Counted from the first letter of the stretch, positions 1-12,775 are shown. The stretch: 64,000 nt of DNA from Neurospora tetrasperma FGSC 2508 (GCF_000213175.1 NW_009799179.1:7892059-7956058), one strand, 5' to 3'. Program-made: numbers and translations. Notes: generated from the sequence alone by a model not told the origin.

Positions 1-1400
1 AGTAATATACCGGTTAATAAATCCCTTCTTATATAATTCAGTAATATTCCTTTAAATATTTATATACTAATTTAAATTCTTTTTTACTATTACCTTAATT
101 ATAGTATTAGACGTTACCTCTTAAACGGCAAATATATATAGAATTATAGGTAATACTTAATTGTACTATTTATTATTATTATAATAATTAATATATATAG
201 TACGACTAAATATTATAAAATAAGCCTATTTTATATTTAAATATATAATATAAGGGATAGCGGATTCTTTATAATTAAATTATAGTAAGAAGGTTAATAA
301 TAATATAATATTAAAGGAAAGACCTTAGGAGAACGGAATATAAAAGAAAAAAGAAATTTATATTATATTAATACTTTTTTATAAAGTATAAACTTAAAGG
401 GGTTATAATAATAGTAGTAATTATATAGTGGGGGTTAGGGGTAGTAATTAAAGGAGGGGGGCGCGCTGGGGTTTAAAGAAAGGGCGTTAGGGGGGCTGGC
501 GCTAATAGAGAGAAACTATAGGAGGGAAGGCCGGAGGGTAAAACGCTAGAGCGAATAGAAGGGGGGCCGATAGACGAAGTATTAGGGCGGATAGAGGTAG
601 GGATTAGCGGGTTACTCTTAGTAGAATAAGGAGTTTAGGGGCTAAAGCCCGGGGGCGAAGCCGAATTAGCGGGGGGGAATAATATATAATAGGGTATTTA
701 AAAATATTAGGGGAATTAGAGGAAATAAATTAGTATTAGGTAGAGAGGGGGATAATATTATTTACTTTAGGGGATTAAACCGCTATTAGAGAAAAGAAGA
801 AAAGAGGAAGAAATTTAAAAAGTAAAGGGAAGGGGGATTATATATACGGATTTAGAGAGTACGAACGCTAAAACTATTACTTACTACCTATTATTACCTA
901 CTGCTAATTATTATTTAGTATAGTAATTCGCTATATTAGACGGAAGGTATAAATACGTTAATTAGTAATATAGGAAATAAGTTTATAATTAAAATAGAAA
1001 TCGCGAATATATTAGAGACCGATTATAAGGGTAGGTAGGAGAGGGGTAGGGAGGGGGAAGGAGGGGGGTAATATTATAAGGCTAGCGCCTAGGTTATAGA
1101 TTCTAGTCTCTAGAATTAGAACTATTATTAACTATAGTAGTACAGAGTATGTAGCCCTAATAAAAACCTCTCAATGCTAGTAGATCCGTATCTTAGATAG
1201 ACTTTTCTTCCTTTATAGAACCTTAATTAAACTATACGACTAGTACCTATATTAACCGTGCTGTCCCCATTATAGATAATAGCTAGCGGTTTTAGTTTTA
1301 GGGTTTACGCTTGGGACCGCATTGTGAACTCAGACCTCTTGGGGTGTATGTTAGAAATATTACTAAAAATGGAAGCCTGAGGCATTTAATCGATAAATTC
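1..1400. repeat. AT-rich RIP-like degenerate tract
   Basis: The tract is dominated by TpA and ApT steps, has stops in all frames, and is strongly depleted of CpA and TpG. That is the signature left by repeat-induced point mutation in Neurospora-like fungi. From about 420 to 1080 the + strand is also strikingly purine-rich with long G runs, as expected if C-to-T change acted unevenly on the two strands. Normal base composition returns by about 1430. It is probably the edge of a mutated transposon relic, but no element can be identified from what remains. Confidence 0.75.
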
Positions 1401-1720
1401 AATTTTTCTACTATAATCTAGTAATTTGGTCCGTGCGCGAGTGCGCCAGCGCCCAGGAAAGAGGAGGTCTGAGCGCTGAGATAACCTTCAGGGCACAGAA
1501 CCATTTACAAATTCAGCGACATAAACTCACCAATCGACCAACCAAAAGGAACACTTACTTACTATACTTAATTACAACAAAGTCAGACGAGGGAAAAAAA
1601 GCTCAGGTTTGTACCAGCACTAAAAAAACATATAGAAAAAGGATACCAGCGGGTTATTTTGATTCAAGGAAGACAAGACGAAGACGTAAAACGAAAAAGA
1701 AAAAAGAGAAAAAAAAGAAA

Positions 1721-1821
1721 TGCCCAATAACAGGATTGAACTGTTGACCTTCGCATGGACTTGATATCAGGAAGAACACCAGATATTAGTACGACGCTCT
1801 AACCAGCTGAGCTAATCGGGC
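1721..1821 (-). tRNA. tRNA-Ile (AAT), with intron
   Basis: A full cloverleaf can be drawn on the minus strand. The 7-bp acceptor stem GCCCGAT/ATTGGGC includes one G-T pair, and there is a D arm, an anticodon stem TCGTA/TGCGA and a T arm AACAG-TTCAATC-CTGTT. Loop bases CTAATA place anticodon AAT at 34-36. A 27-nt intron interrupts the anticodon loop after position 37, the canonical site. The mature sequence appears identical to the copy at 37269-37366, but the intron differs. Confidence 0.9.
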
Positions 1822-1957
1822 TGGGTTGTTTGTTTGACTCTTTGCATACATTTATAATGTATACATGATGCATCAGACTGGGTTGGCTGTTATCCTCTCG
1901 CAAACCGGTAGACTATGGAACAAAGGTTCGGAAGTGTATAAATTCTATCTTAGATAC

Positions 1958-4686
1958 CTACCCTACTTCCAACAGATCTAGTTCTTTAAGTTGAACCGTA
2001 GAGATCCCTATAGGGATTGCGCCCAAAGCCACCAAGGGCATCACCACGAACACCGCAAAAACCACGCGCAACAAAAAAGGAACGAGCCCAGCGGCCGCCA
2101 TCTCAGCAAGAGAAAAAATCGCCAAGATGACTGATAGGTACACGTATAAAGCAAACAAGGCCAGTTGCCGTATGGACTTCCACAAGAGTCCGACTATGAA
2201 GAAGAAAAGCCAAACGAGAAAGTGAAAGTCGTAGACAATGTCAGGGACAATGACATCGATCTCCTCCCAATCCATCCTCTGTTGTGGTGGAGGTTGCACT
2301 ATCTCTTCCCAATCCCTTCTCTCCTGTTGATGAGGCTCAATGACATCGATCTCTTCCCAATCCATCCTTCTTCTCTCTTGATGAGGTTGAGGTCGTTGTT
2401 CCTCAAATAGCTCAGGTTCTAGCAAAATCATCCGCCGGATCAACCTAGCATTTCCCTGAGCAACAACCCTCTCTAACCATACTTCTTGATCTATTGCTTC
2501 TGGAGCTCCCTGGGCCTGAAGAGCAACTTGTTCGTCTTCGACCTCAATGTCTCCCTGGTTAGCGGCGTTGTCTCCGTTCACATTCGCATCCTCGTCGTTG
2601 TCCCGGTTGTCCTCTTGTCCAGTATCGGCTTGTTCGCCCTGGCCCTCCTCGATCAAATTCGGATCAGCAGCGTCCCCCATGTTTCTGCGCTGCTCTTCAG
2701 CTTGTCTCTGCTCACGCCGAAGCTGTCCGAGCAAACGAAGAAGACGTCTTGCAAGATGAACCAGCACGGGAGCAGCTTCTGGACCCCCAAACCCATATTC
2801 TTGCTCCCAGTCGACATCGTCGTCGTCGTCGTCGTTGCCGCCGTCGCCGTCGCCGCCACCGTCACCTAGATCCTCATCATCGTCGTCGTCGCCATCATCA
2901 TCATCATCATCATCACCGAGATAATCCACATATTCATCGTCATCACCCTCATCAAAGATCCCTTCATGCACCACAACCAAATGGTGATACACGCGCTCTG
3001 CGGCAGCTTCCCCTTCAAACATCTCCAAGCATAACCAGCACAAGTGGGTGTGGCATGCCGGACAAGTGACGTGGTTACACCCATGGACTTTAACAAGGGG
3101 GATCGTGCATTTCGGACAGTCTTGAATGCCCTGCTCTGCTTTGGCGAGGGCCATCGAGTGTTCCCCATGCGCTAGATGGTCTTGGAACTCGAGGCAGGTC
3201 ATGCCTCTGGCTGCGTGGCCTTTCTGGCAGCGTGTGCAGATGTCGACGAGGCAATGGGGACAGGTGATGTGTGGTGCTGTGACGAGATTGTCATTGGGTT
3301 CAGGGACGACGTAGACGTAGTCGCAGTCGGTGGTGGGACAATTCTGCAATCTGTGTGGACGGCCCTGGACGTACGATTTGAACGAGGCAGTGAGGAGACG
3401 TTCAAAGGTATTGGTTTTGACCATTGTCTGGATCTCTGGAAGGCCAAGAGTGCGGCCACAAATGGAGTTGTCGATTCCTGTGGAGGTACTCGATGGTTTG
3501 GGCGCCTGACAGACGACCCGATTGCACCAGCTCCCTATCGAAAAGGTGCTCGAGCAGAGGTTGTGGAAGCAATTACCACAGTAGACATGTTTGCACTGAG
3601 TGATTACGGGTGACTCTGCCGTATCACCACATATCACACAGCACTCGTCTGCTGTGATAAACCCCCCGGGGCTTAACCTCTCCTCGTGAATTTGGTCGCA
3701 GACGGGGAGCTGGCGTACCACCTCCATCGCCTCGACGAGAACTTCACGGCTCTCTCCGCTGAGGCTGAAGTGTGGTTCATCGTCGAGTGATTGGACAAGC
3801 TTCATCTGGTGAGTGTTTCTGGCAAAGGAGGCCTTACTCAGAAGCTGTTTAAGAGTGTTCTGAACCCATTTTTCTGGACCCTTGAACATCATTTCATACT
3901 CCAGTCTAGCCATTAGCATTTGCTGCGGGTCTAACGGCAGTGGTGACTGATTGAGAACCTCGACAGCTCTCCTGGCGTCATTCTCGTTCTGAAACAAGGC
4001 CGACACTCTCATCATGGTCGGCAAAGTCTCAACTTCTTGCTCTTTGAGGGGACCAAAGTTCGTAAATAGCAAAAGTACAGCTCTCAGAGCACAGCTGTCT
4101 TCGAACTTTGGCTTTTTCGTAGTCCACTGCGCACCCCTCAAAAGCTTCGGAGGAATTTGCCTCGTGATCTCTGCCAAAAATACACTTGGTGGAAGCTCCA
4201 AGAGCTCGAGTGTCCCGGAACCAGGACCGGAAGAAGAATACTGGGTGGTGACCAGCTTGCCGCGAACCTTGATCTCCCCAGACAGAAACAGAGTATGGAT
4301 CGCGAGGAGACTTGACGGATCATGGTTCATTTTGATGGTGTACTTGAGGAATTGTCTGCCCCAGTACACATTGACCCTCTTGGACTCTGCTTTGTAGTAA
4401 GGGAGGTGAGCCATCTCTGGCTTGACCTCGTAGACCTCCATGCCAGGACCGAAGGTGACGCCAACTCCTGATATCTGGCGGTTTTCCATAGTGGGTGAAC
4501 CCTATATCAAGGACAAAATTTGTTAGCCTTGCTCGCCAGAAGAACCATGATCTCAAGACAAGCGAGTGTATGAGTTTTCGCAAGACTTACGCTCATGTAG
4601 TCTTTGGAATTGTTTTCGGTGACGGTTGATAAGAAGCGCTCCAAGGAACCTTGTCCGGACCTTCTTGATGAGTTTTTTCCGTCCAT
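1958..4686 (-). CDS. RBR-family E3 ubiquitin ligase, membrane-anchored
   Basis: Exons 4591-4686 and 1958-4501 give 879 aa; the first ATG of the long ORF (4489) is not the start. An 89-bp GTAAGT...TAG intron joins in phase to a 32-codon exon beginning MDGKNSSRR. The middle carries RING1 (CCVICGDTAES...CKHVYCGNC), an IBR segment (CPHCLVDICTRC) and RING2 (CPKCTIPLVKVHGCNHVTC), where the Cys of HGCNH is the expected thioester-forming residue. RBR ligases receive ubiquitin on this Cys and pass it to substrate. A long Asp/Gly-rich acidic stretch follows, then a charged region and two or three strongly hydrophobic helices near the C terminus. That suggests an organelle-membrane-bound ligase. The substrate is unknown. 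The N-terminal 250 residues match nothing I recognise. Confidence 0.85.
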
Positions 4687-6088
4687 GATGTCGATTTGTC
4701 AGGGAGCTTGCTGGAGCTGGCAAGTCTTCTCGCGATGACTGTTGATAGTTGCGGGCTGAGGGAGTGAATACTTTTCAGAGAGATGGCCAACTTCAATCTG
4801 CTTGTGATTCTCGAGGAATCAAGAGTTTGAAAGTAACTCGAAGGACGGGGGAGCTCAGGCTTTTTAAAGTCGCCAAAAGAAAACCAAAAACAGACCTGGT
4901 GCCTCTCTGGCCACAGCTCATCAGCAAGGTCAACGCTCGTCCTTCAAAGAAAAATTGAATAGTCAATTTTGCCGGACATGCGAGCAGCAGCATTTCTCAT
5001 GAGGTCCGCTGCGCTGCGCTGACACTCATTCAACTGACAACTTGGACATCCTTCTCGCCACATGCGAGATGCCGCCAACAAAAACAAGCCATGACAAGTA
5101 GCAACATTGCCGTAGCTTGCTCGAAATATGCAATCCTCTCTTGGCAAAGTCGAGGGGTTGTCAATGGGTGGAAATGGCCAGTTTTCGAAGCATCGTGTTG
5201 ACAATTCAGCAGTAATCTTGGTGGATTGGCGAAGGTATCTGGGAAAAATTAGATGGTGCAGCATGGAAGCTCGGACGATGCAAGATAAAAAATTCTGTAC
5301 ATGCCCGGGCAGGTGGTGGCAGTCCGTTCCTTCTTATATCAATTAACACTCCTATGCGGAGGGATCAGGAAAGTGCAACCAGAAGGCAGATAGCGGAACA
5401 ACCTGAGGTCCGGAGAGTGACTCAAGAGAGGTGCTTTTCCAAGGGTTTCCAAGTCTGTACATGATAAACCCACAGTACAGAGCCAGAATCAAGTGCATCA
5501 CCCTGTTTTCTATTACATGCTACGCTGCACTGCACGTCAATCTCCGGTCGATAAGTGATCTGGTTGATAAGAGATTCGGTACTAATCTACATATATGTGG
5601 GCAATCACAGTAAGTTGGCAATGATGGTGTTGACTCAGCGAAACAGGCAATTGCTGTAGAAGCCCGCCAGCTACGTAGCTGCCCAAGAAATGACTAAATC
5701 CTGAAGAGCTCCAAAAGACAGAGCTGGTTCCAGTTTCTGGTCGGTGGTGACCAAGCTGGCGTCAAAAAAGGTTGCAGGTCAGAGGGGGAAGGGTTACCTA
5801 AGAATCTTATCACGCAACTTGAATCAGTTCTGTTAGCCGATAGTTAGACATCTAGACATCATAATTCCAAGTTTGGTCTTTTCAATAAGTGTTCGTTGAT
5901 ATTTCATACTATACTACGCGGTACATTCTCTCCGGGGTATCATTTCAGCTCCAAACGAGCGACAGGATGAAAACATGCTAAAAATCAAAAAGGAAACATA
6001 TCAGAAAAATTTCCCGACCAAGACAAAGCGGGCATCACCTCCAACTTCCATCAAGTCCTACCCAGTTGATACCTGGTCCCATTCAGCT
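4687..6088. other. intergenic, no gene seen
   Basis: It holds the promoter and 5' leader of the RBR ligase and the 3' flank of the RhoGAP-fold gene. Short open frames here have no protein-like composition or splice support. Confidence 0.6.
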
Positions 6089-8472
6089 TCAGAAAGCAGC
6101 CGGACTTCTCTCCCCCCTAAACCCCGCATTATACTCGCTTCTCTTCCTCATTACAAACGCCAATGCAAGTGTGTAATCTGTACTATACCTCTTCTGCGGT
6201 AGGTGCATCAGCGGACGCATTATCTTCTCTGCCAACCTCTCAGCCGTCATCTCGTTCCAGTTCACGTTACTCGCCACATCACCCCACAAATTCAGCAGCA
6301 GCTTGAACAAGCTCCTGTGTGGCCCCTTAATGCCCTGCAATGCTTCCTCCCATAAATCAATGCCCTTATCCAACCGGGTCGCCGAAGACCCAGACATGGT
6401 TGCTTGCCGCGACATGGAGATCCACCGCTTTGCCACCGATTCCGGGACTAAAGGTTGGGGAAGCTCCGAGAGGAACAAGAGAATCAAGTCGGCAGCTTCG
6501 TAAACGGTGAATTGGTTCCAATCCATAAACTTGCCATATCCGTTCTCGGGTGAGCTGAAGATGGTTTTGAGCCGCTGGAGGCGATTGGGGTCGCCTTCTT
6601 GCGCGAAAATATGCGGGGCGCGCAGCCCGTGGTCTTGGATGAAGTAGACGCAGCGAAGGATGCAAAGGGGGTAGTCACGCGTGGAGGAGCCGCCGCTGTC
6701 GTGGCGGGTGCCGGCGAGACCCTTGGCTACAGACATGGAGTCGGCGAGGGAGACGCCGAAGACGGCGCCAGAGGGAGGTTTGTTGGAGACTGGTTGGGGA
6801 GCTGGGGATTTGGAAGTGGGGGTGGGAGGGGTGGGAGGCATGGCCATGGTGAAAGGCGTAGCAAAGGGGGTGCTACTTAAGCCGAAGGCTAGCGACAAGG
6901 ATGGGGTGGATGATTTGGCGGAGCTGGTGCTGGCCGTTGAGTGGGAGCGTTGGCGGCTGAAGCTGAAGCCTTTCAAAGCTGAGGAAATTCGGGAGCTGCT
7001 TCTTCGTAGCATGGTGGGTTTCGGAGAGTTCGTGAGGTTGGAAGTGGATGTGGTCGGTCGAGGAACAGGTACCACTGGGCGAGGGTTCTCAAAGAGGGAA
7101 TCGCGGTCTTGGCCGTACGTACGGACTGGTGAAAGACCGCCGCTCATTTGCGGAAAGTGACTGACCGGAACTGTACGAGGTGAGACGGCCGCCGATTCAC
7201 TTTGGGTTCGATGATGCGGGTTTTGGTTTCGGGGTTCGACATCCAGAAATGTGCCATCAAGATACGGGTTGCTGGTACAAGAGTCGGATGTGCTAGAATT
7301 GTATTCGCTGCGAGTGACGGAAGCACCTGACGACGAAGATCGCCTCGGTGACCTTAGCGGTGGTGTCGGAGGTCGAACCGGCATCTCTCTGAGTTCATCC
7401 AGCATCTCGTCGAATTCGTCCTGTGTCATGTTGATATAGGTTTGTGGTATCGGGACATCCGATGTTTTGGCATGGACAAAGGGGTGGGCGTCATCGTCCA
7501 AATCGATAGCGCTATCAGGGGCCTTGTCGGTCGAGGCCGAATGGGCACTGTTTCTCTGGCCTTCGAAATGGTCCATCTCGCGGTCGACAGCGGCGAGAGC
7601 ATTTCCGTATAGCGCATCGAGATAATGTTGGAGCTTTGCAACAGCGCCGTTGTGGCGGGCTTCGTCTTCGAGTCGAGCAGCAACACGGCTGATCTGGGCT
7701 AGTGCGTCGGCTAACTCGTCCTTGCCATCAGATACCACAGAGGCAACCTCCATGAAAGTTCCCCTAACCGGACTTTGCTGTTCGCTTTGTTGTTTGCTAG
7801 AAGTTCTTTTTTTGCACATGTACTTAGTAAACCTGCTCAACCTCACGTTCGAAGCTTCGTACTGTCGGAAGCGCACTTACAACGCAACTAGATCGACCGC
7901 CAGTCCCAAGCTGGCCTTGTACACCTCCAACGTCCATCGCAACTTGGCAATATGCCCCCTACTGGCCATCCATCGCGACTTCTTGTCCTGCCTGGAGAGA
8001 CCCACGCGGTCTAGAATGGAGATGCATCCCTGCAGTTCGTTGATGATGGTGAGGCAGTAGCTGAGTACTTCGGGAGTTCGTTGCGCCAACTGTTCAGGAA
8101 AGGATGGGACATCGTCCTTAAGAATCTCGAGAATGCCGTTGAGGGAATGGAGTTCGCTGGACACGGGATCGAGGTCGGCGCGCGATTCACGAACCTCGCG
8201 CATGAGGCCGTGGATGGCGGTGACGGTCTTTGCGATAGCGGCGATAATTGCGGAGCACCCGGCGTTGATGGCGCTGGAGACAGTGGTAACAAGACAGGGT
8301 TAGCCATGATGTCGCTTTGGACAAGACTCTCCGTCTGTCTCTTAACTGTTCTTCTGGTGTTTATTTTTCCTCGGGGACACGCGATTACTTACATGTACTG
8401 CTCCATGTTGCCCGACCCGAGCCTACCAGCCATATGGTCGGCGGCGTTTTGGTGAAGCGCCGTGGTCGCCAT
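6089..8472 (-). CDS. RhoGAP-fold protein without arginine finger
   Basis: Exons 8393-8472, 7881-8273 and 6089-7796 give 726 aa. Both introns (119 and 84 bp) have GTAAGT donors, and the second contains a TACTAAG-like branch site. The start MATTALHQN is the only ATG giving an uninterrupted spliced frame. The N-terminal 150 residues are helical, with repeated Ala/Ile/Leu heptads, like regulatory N-terminal domains of fungal signalling proteins. A long Ser/Pro-rich disordered middle follows. The C-terminal 200 residues read as a RhoGAP domain (PLCILRCVYFIQDHGL, then AADLILLFLSELPQPLVP, and LLNLWGDVASNVNWNEMTAERLA). RhoGAPs stimulate Rho GTP hydrolysis using the Arg of an IFR motif, but here the motif reads IFAQEG. 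It may bind Rho GTPases without strong GAP activity. The 3' end could hold one more intron; I kept the open frame. Confidence 0.78.
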
Positions 8473-11400
8473 GGGGAATACTGCTCTCCGGTGGTCTTGT
8501 CTACACCGATTTACGGTTGTACCGGGTACTATGGAGTATCACCGACAGTCCAACAAGGCAGATGAGGAACCGAACAAGACAGAAGGAAAAGGCAGACACG
8601 AGGTCGAGACCCGCTGGGGGAGGACTGGAGTATTAGTGTAATCTGATCTCTAGCGTCGGTAGCTGTATCTATCTGACTGATGCCCACGGTTGCTTTGTAT
8701 TGCTCACCTTACATGGTATATGGATCGTCAAGTGCCATTGGGTGGTGTGTGACAGCCGAACCGGGACCCTTGTTCCGCATGTCCCCAAAATCCATCGGGA
8801 AGGTGGCATGGCGTACCGTGGATGGGATGGATTGGCGTGATGATTGGCGGCGGCCAAACTCCCGTCTTCCCTGCAGTGCCTTCTGCACCCGTGGACCGAC
8901 TAACCACCGGCGTTGATGGCGTCTTCTTGGGGACGTCTTGGCGTTGCTGGAAGATGGGGAATGAGTGTAAACGACTGTCATGGCTACACAAAACCGACGG
9001 CCAATACCTATGGTAGGACCTGTCGCACTCGCCTATTTCCTCCATCGTCAGAATTATCTTTTTTTTTTGTCATTCTCAGCGGAGGCAAAAAAAGAAAAGA
9101 AAAGAAAAACAAGCCATGTCCAAGTTTTCTCAAGTTACTTCGCTTTCAAACAAACCATCATATCTTGCGGGCTTTTTCTTCTTTATCCCCTGAAGCGAGA
9201 CTGCTTTGCGTCCGCCGCAAGTCCCATTGAGCCCACAATAAGATAGAAGATCGCGATACCTGGCCTCCGTCCACTTTCCGCTTGTGGTTAAAGGCAACCT
9301 CTTCCCCTCAACCTGCCATTGGCCGGCCGGTCTATTCGGCCCACCGATCACCTTTGAGTTCAGGCACTTTCTGTTCCTGGGTGGGTGCCCGGTTGTGGTC
9401 GTGAGGGTGTGTGCAGTCGTACATCGTGACCTCCATTGTATGAGACTGCAGTGGACTCTCGTCGGCACTTTCTCCATTCTTTTGTCCGTCCGTCCGTCCT
9501 GCCTGTCAAGTCCGCTGCTGTGGAATGGAAAGCGATACAGTGGGAATGGAAATCACCAGTGTGGTGTGGTGGGGGGTCCGCGGGGGCCGGGGGGTTTCGT
9601 CAACCGTTCCACTTCGCTGTACCGGTACGTAGTACGCTAAGTGTAAGTATGTAATGTAAAAAGAAACGAAGGATCCACACATGGTCGTGCGGGGGAGAAG
9701 AGATGTCCACGAGCCCGGCACCCGGACCTCGTCCACCACTCACCACAAGGCCGGCCCGATTTCCAAGACAAGACACGGCTCGGCCCAGTCACTCGCTGCA
9801 AAGAGGAAGAAGAAGATGATGAAGAGAGTCTATGCAGGTCTCAGATTTCCCATTCTAAACAAGTGAGTCCGGTATATCTTCCAGAAACTCAGCAGTCAGC
9901 AATGCCTCTGATTTTCCGCACCCTTCACCAGGAAAGTCGACAAAACTATCATATCATTGAGTTTACTCTAATATTGCAGGGAATCTCCTTTCGGAACTCT
10001 ACTGGCCCAAAAGGAGGTTGTTTTTGGGTGAAATACTACATTCTGGGTTGCAAAGCACATTTGGCCTAGACACATATCTTGAAGAAGCAAAGAGGTGTCA
10101 GTCAGTGCAACTTCCGTAAAAGTGAAATTGTGGGGCAAATTCTCCAAGTTTCCGGGACTTCGACAGCGTTTCCCCCGGAGGAGACTGCCGAGGACCGGCG
10201 GCGATCTTTCCGTTTCGCTGTCGTCGGTCATTGTCTAAGTCAACAGTGTCTCTCTCGAAGTTGTCGAAGATACATATCTAAACCACGTTCATTAAACATG
10301 TGCGCTCGGCAGGTCTCAGAACCATTTGAGCGAGGGCAACATCTCTCGCTCAATACGTACAATACATATCCAGCAGCAACCATCGACCATCCATCAAGCC
10401 ATCCATCCATCCATCCATCCATAAGCACTGCATTTTCGGTGGTACATAGATATACGACTGGTTAGGTACCGACCGAGCCGAATGCGCCGCTTAACCACAC
10501 AAACCGCTTTTGATATTCAGCTGGGTGAGCAGAACAGTCAAGAGTTTATTGGAGTGCTTGGACCCAGCTGAGCGTGATCAATCATCGTCAAATGTGATGA
10601 TCCAGACTTTGAACAGACTCACAGACTTTCTTTTGTCCTTTCAGCGTTGCATTCTCTGCCGCCCGTGTCCCCATACCTCCTCCTCCCCTGCTCTCAACAA
10701 GCCATGTTGCCGTGCTGAGAAACGTGGCGCCGAGAAGAGACAAGAGAAGAAGTGATGGACCGGAAACAAAACGTGGCCCGTGCGGCTCCCAATATGTATC
10801 GGTCTGCACCCTGCAAGCAATTCGATAGCGTGAAACAAACAAGGGGACCATGGAACGTCTGACCACCGTCTTATCTCTTTGATGAAGGATGCTATGAGTG
10901 AGGAGTGATCGGATCGTTCAAAGATGAGCTCTCGAATTAATAAAGATTGTCTAGGAATCAAAGGAATCTTGAGTGAGTTTCATGTTCAAGTTGTCACATC
11001 TTTGCGGTTGGTTGCGTTTGGTGATCAGTCTCTGAGATGGTTGTGTGACTCGAGAAAAATTAAGGCCTGAAAAGGAAGACGATGATGAAGGCAGCTAGGA
11101 TGCAATTGAACAGGCAATGATCGTTGTGTTTCGGCCGTCGCACATCGTGGATTTTGGAGGATCATTTTCATGTTATCATTCTTGGGAAGGTTTGGATGGT
11201 CACCCAAGCGGGAGGGAAATTGCTATGCTTCACTAACAGGAGATGCTGTAGACAGCATACATTTCTGTTAAGGCCAGTTAAGATAAATCACAGAGGTGGC
11301 ATTTCATCCAAGCATACAGCGAGTTAAACAACCAAAACGTCGAAACAGCAGCTCCGAGACTCGGTACGTATGCCATATGTTCAATAGTGGTGTTTATACA

Positions 11401-11621
11401 CTTGCTAAGATATATACAGCAGAAGTATGTCGTAAAAGTATGTGCAAGCGCTAATTGATCCCCCCAAAAATGCCAAAAAAATTCCCATCTGTTTTATCCG
11501 AATTATCAGGACCCTTTTTCATCCCGACAACTCAGGCTGAAGTGGCCACACTTGGCACTTCACTATCACCACCACCACCATTCCTTCTTCAACCGCAGAG
11601 CCTCAGACCAATTCCACCCAT
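8473..11621. other. 3.1-kb stretch without a supportable gene
   Basis: Frames are short, Cys/His/Arg/Ser-rich and unconnected by credible splice sites. It contains homopolymer T and A/G runs near 9060-9110 and a CATC microsatellite near 10400. It presumably contains the RhoGAP promoter and the AA9 3' region. Non-coding transcripts cannot be excluded. Confidence 0.5.
10399..10422. repeat. (CCAT)n microsatellite
   Basis: Six near-perfect CCAT units lie in non-coding DNA, with partial units just upstream. Confidence 0.85.
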
Positions 11622-12769
11622 TTAAGGGAGGCACTGGCTGTACCAATCGTTCGAGAACTTGCAAGTGCCCGAAGCGCAAGTGGTAGGGCCAGTCCAGCCC
11701 TTACCACCGCACTGTCCATAAAGGGCAGCAGCACGGACAGCCGAGTTACCGCCGTTGGTAGGCTGGGGGGTGCTAGCCTTGGTAGTAGAAGCAGGCTTGG
11801 AACCACCGCACTGTCCACTGTGAGCAGCGCCGGTACCCGAGTCACTGCCGTTGGTAGGCTTAGGGGTGCTAGCCGTGGTAGAGGTAGGCTTAGGGGCGCT
11901 AGCCGAGGTAGGCTTGGGGGTGCTAGCCGTGGTAGCAGGAGCAGGGCTTGAACCACCAGAGCCACCAGCGGGGCAAGTGAACAGCGCGGGGCCGGGGATC
12001 TGGTACGGCTTACCGCCGTTGTCGGTCTTGCCACTGCCACCGTAGATGTTGATGAGGATACCCGGGTCGGAGGCCGAGTAGGCACCGGGGAAGCTGACGG
12101 TGTTGGAAGGCGAGGTGCTGCCGCCGCCGGTGACGTTGATTTGGGCGCAGCCAATGTAAAACTGCGCGCCGGCTTGCGAGCCGGCGTTGTGCAGCGCAAT
12201 GATCTCGGCACGCATGAGGTACTGGCCCGGAGCGATACAGGTCGGCATGTTGAAGTAGGACCAGCCGTCGTTGGCGATCAGGTCATCGACGGCCCACTTG
12301 CCGTTGCTGAGGCCGGCTTCGGCGACCTTGAACCACTTGAGCCCGGAGGTGCCGGTGGTGGCGGCGTTGTCGACCTTGGTGAGGTAGACGATGATGGGAC
12401 CTGAGAGAAAGACACGTTAGCGGACCGTCAAAAGACATATGCTAAGAAGAATATGGGCGGAAACTTACCCTTGTGAGAAGCAGCAATCGGGTTGTCAGCG
12501 TCGTTGGGGCCAGAAGCACCGCCAATCTCGTGTCCCCACCAGTGTCCAACCTTGGCACCGGCCGGAACGGTAAGGACGTTGCTATCTTTCATCGTAACAG
12601 CGTTGCAGATAATGTCAGAGGACATGACGTCGGTGACGGGGTTGTTGTTGGCAGGAGCACGGATGCCCTTGAGCTGGCCCTGATCGGCACCGTTGACGGA
12701 CACCTTCTGGAAGATGGTGTGGGCGCTGGCCGAGGCCACGAGGGCCGCGAGGATGCTTCCGGTCTTCAT
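11622..12769 (-). CDS. AA9 lytic polysaccharide monooxygenase with CBM1
   Basis: Exons 12469-12769 and 11622-12400 are joined across a 68-bp GTAAGT...CAG intron, giving 359 aa. A 16-residue signal peptide ends ...SASA, so the mature protein starts with His17 (HTIFQKVSV), the first ligand of the copper histidine brace. The second is His99 in ASHKGPIIVYL, at the exon junction, and the axial Tyr is in [12 protein letters not shown]9 enzymes oxidatively cleave cellulose outside the cell. After the catalytic domain comes a Pro/Thr/Ser/Ala linker with repeated TPKPT units, then a C-terminal cellulose-binding CBM1 ([15 protein letters not shown]...WYSQCLP). The linker also contains a stray SGQCGGS, the start of a second CBM1. 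N. crassa NCU02916 is a type-3 AA9 with CBM1 next to a PKS, as I recall, so this is probably its orthologue. Confidence 0.93.
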
Positions 12770-12775
12770 GTTGGA

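Noticed and set aside
1433-1747. Lys/Arg-rich 104-codon frame
   Set aside because: Its basic tail comes from A/G-rich low-complexity DNA and it runs into the tRNA-Ile gene.
2820-2925. GAT/GAC trinucleotide tract considered as a free microsatellite
   Set aside because: It lies in frame inside the RBR ligase and encodes its acidic segment, so it is reported within that gene.
11603-12211. Second open frame through the AA9 linker
   Set aside because: It is kept open by the repeat structure. Only the other frame carries the AA9 and CBM1 motifs.
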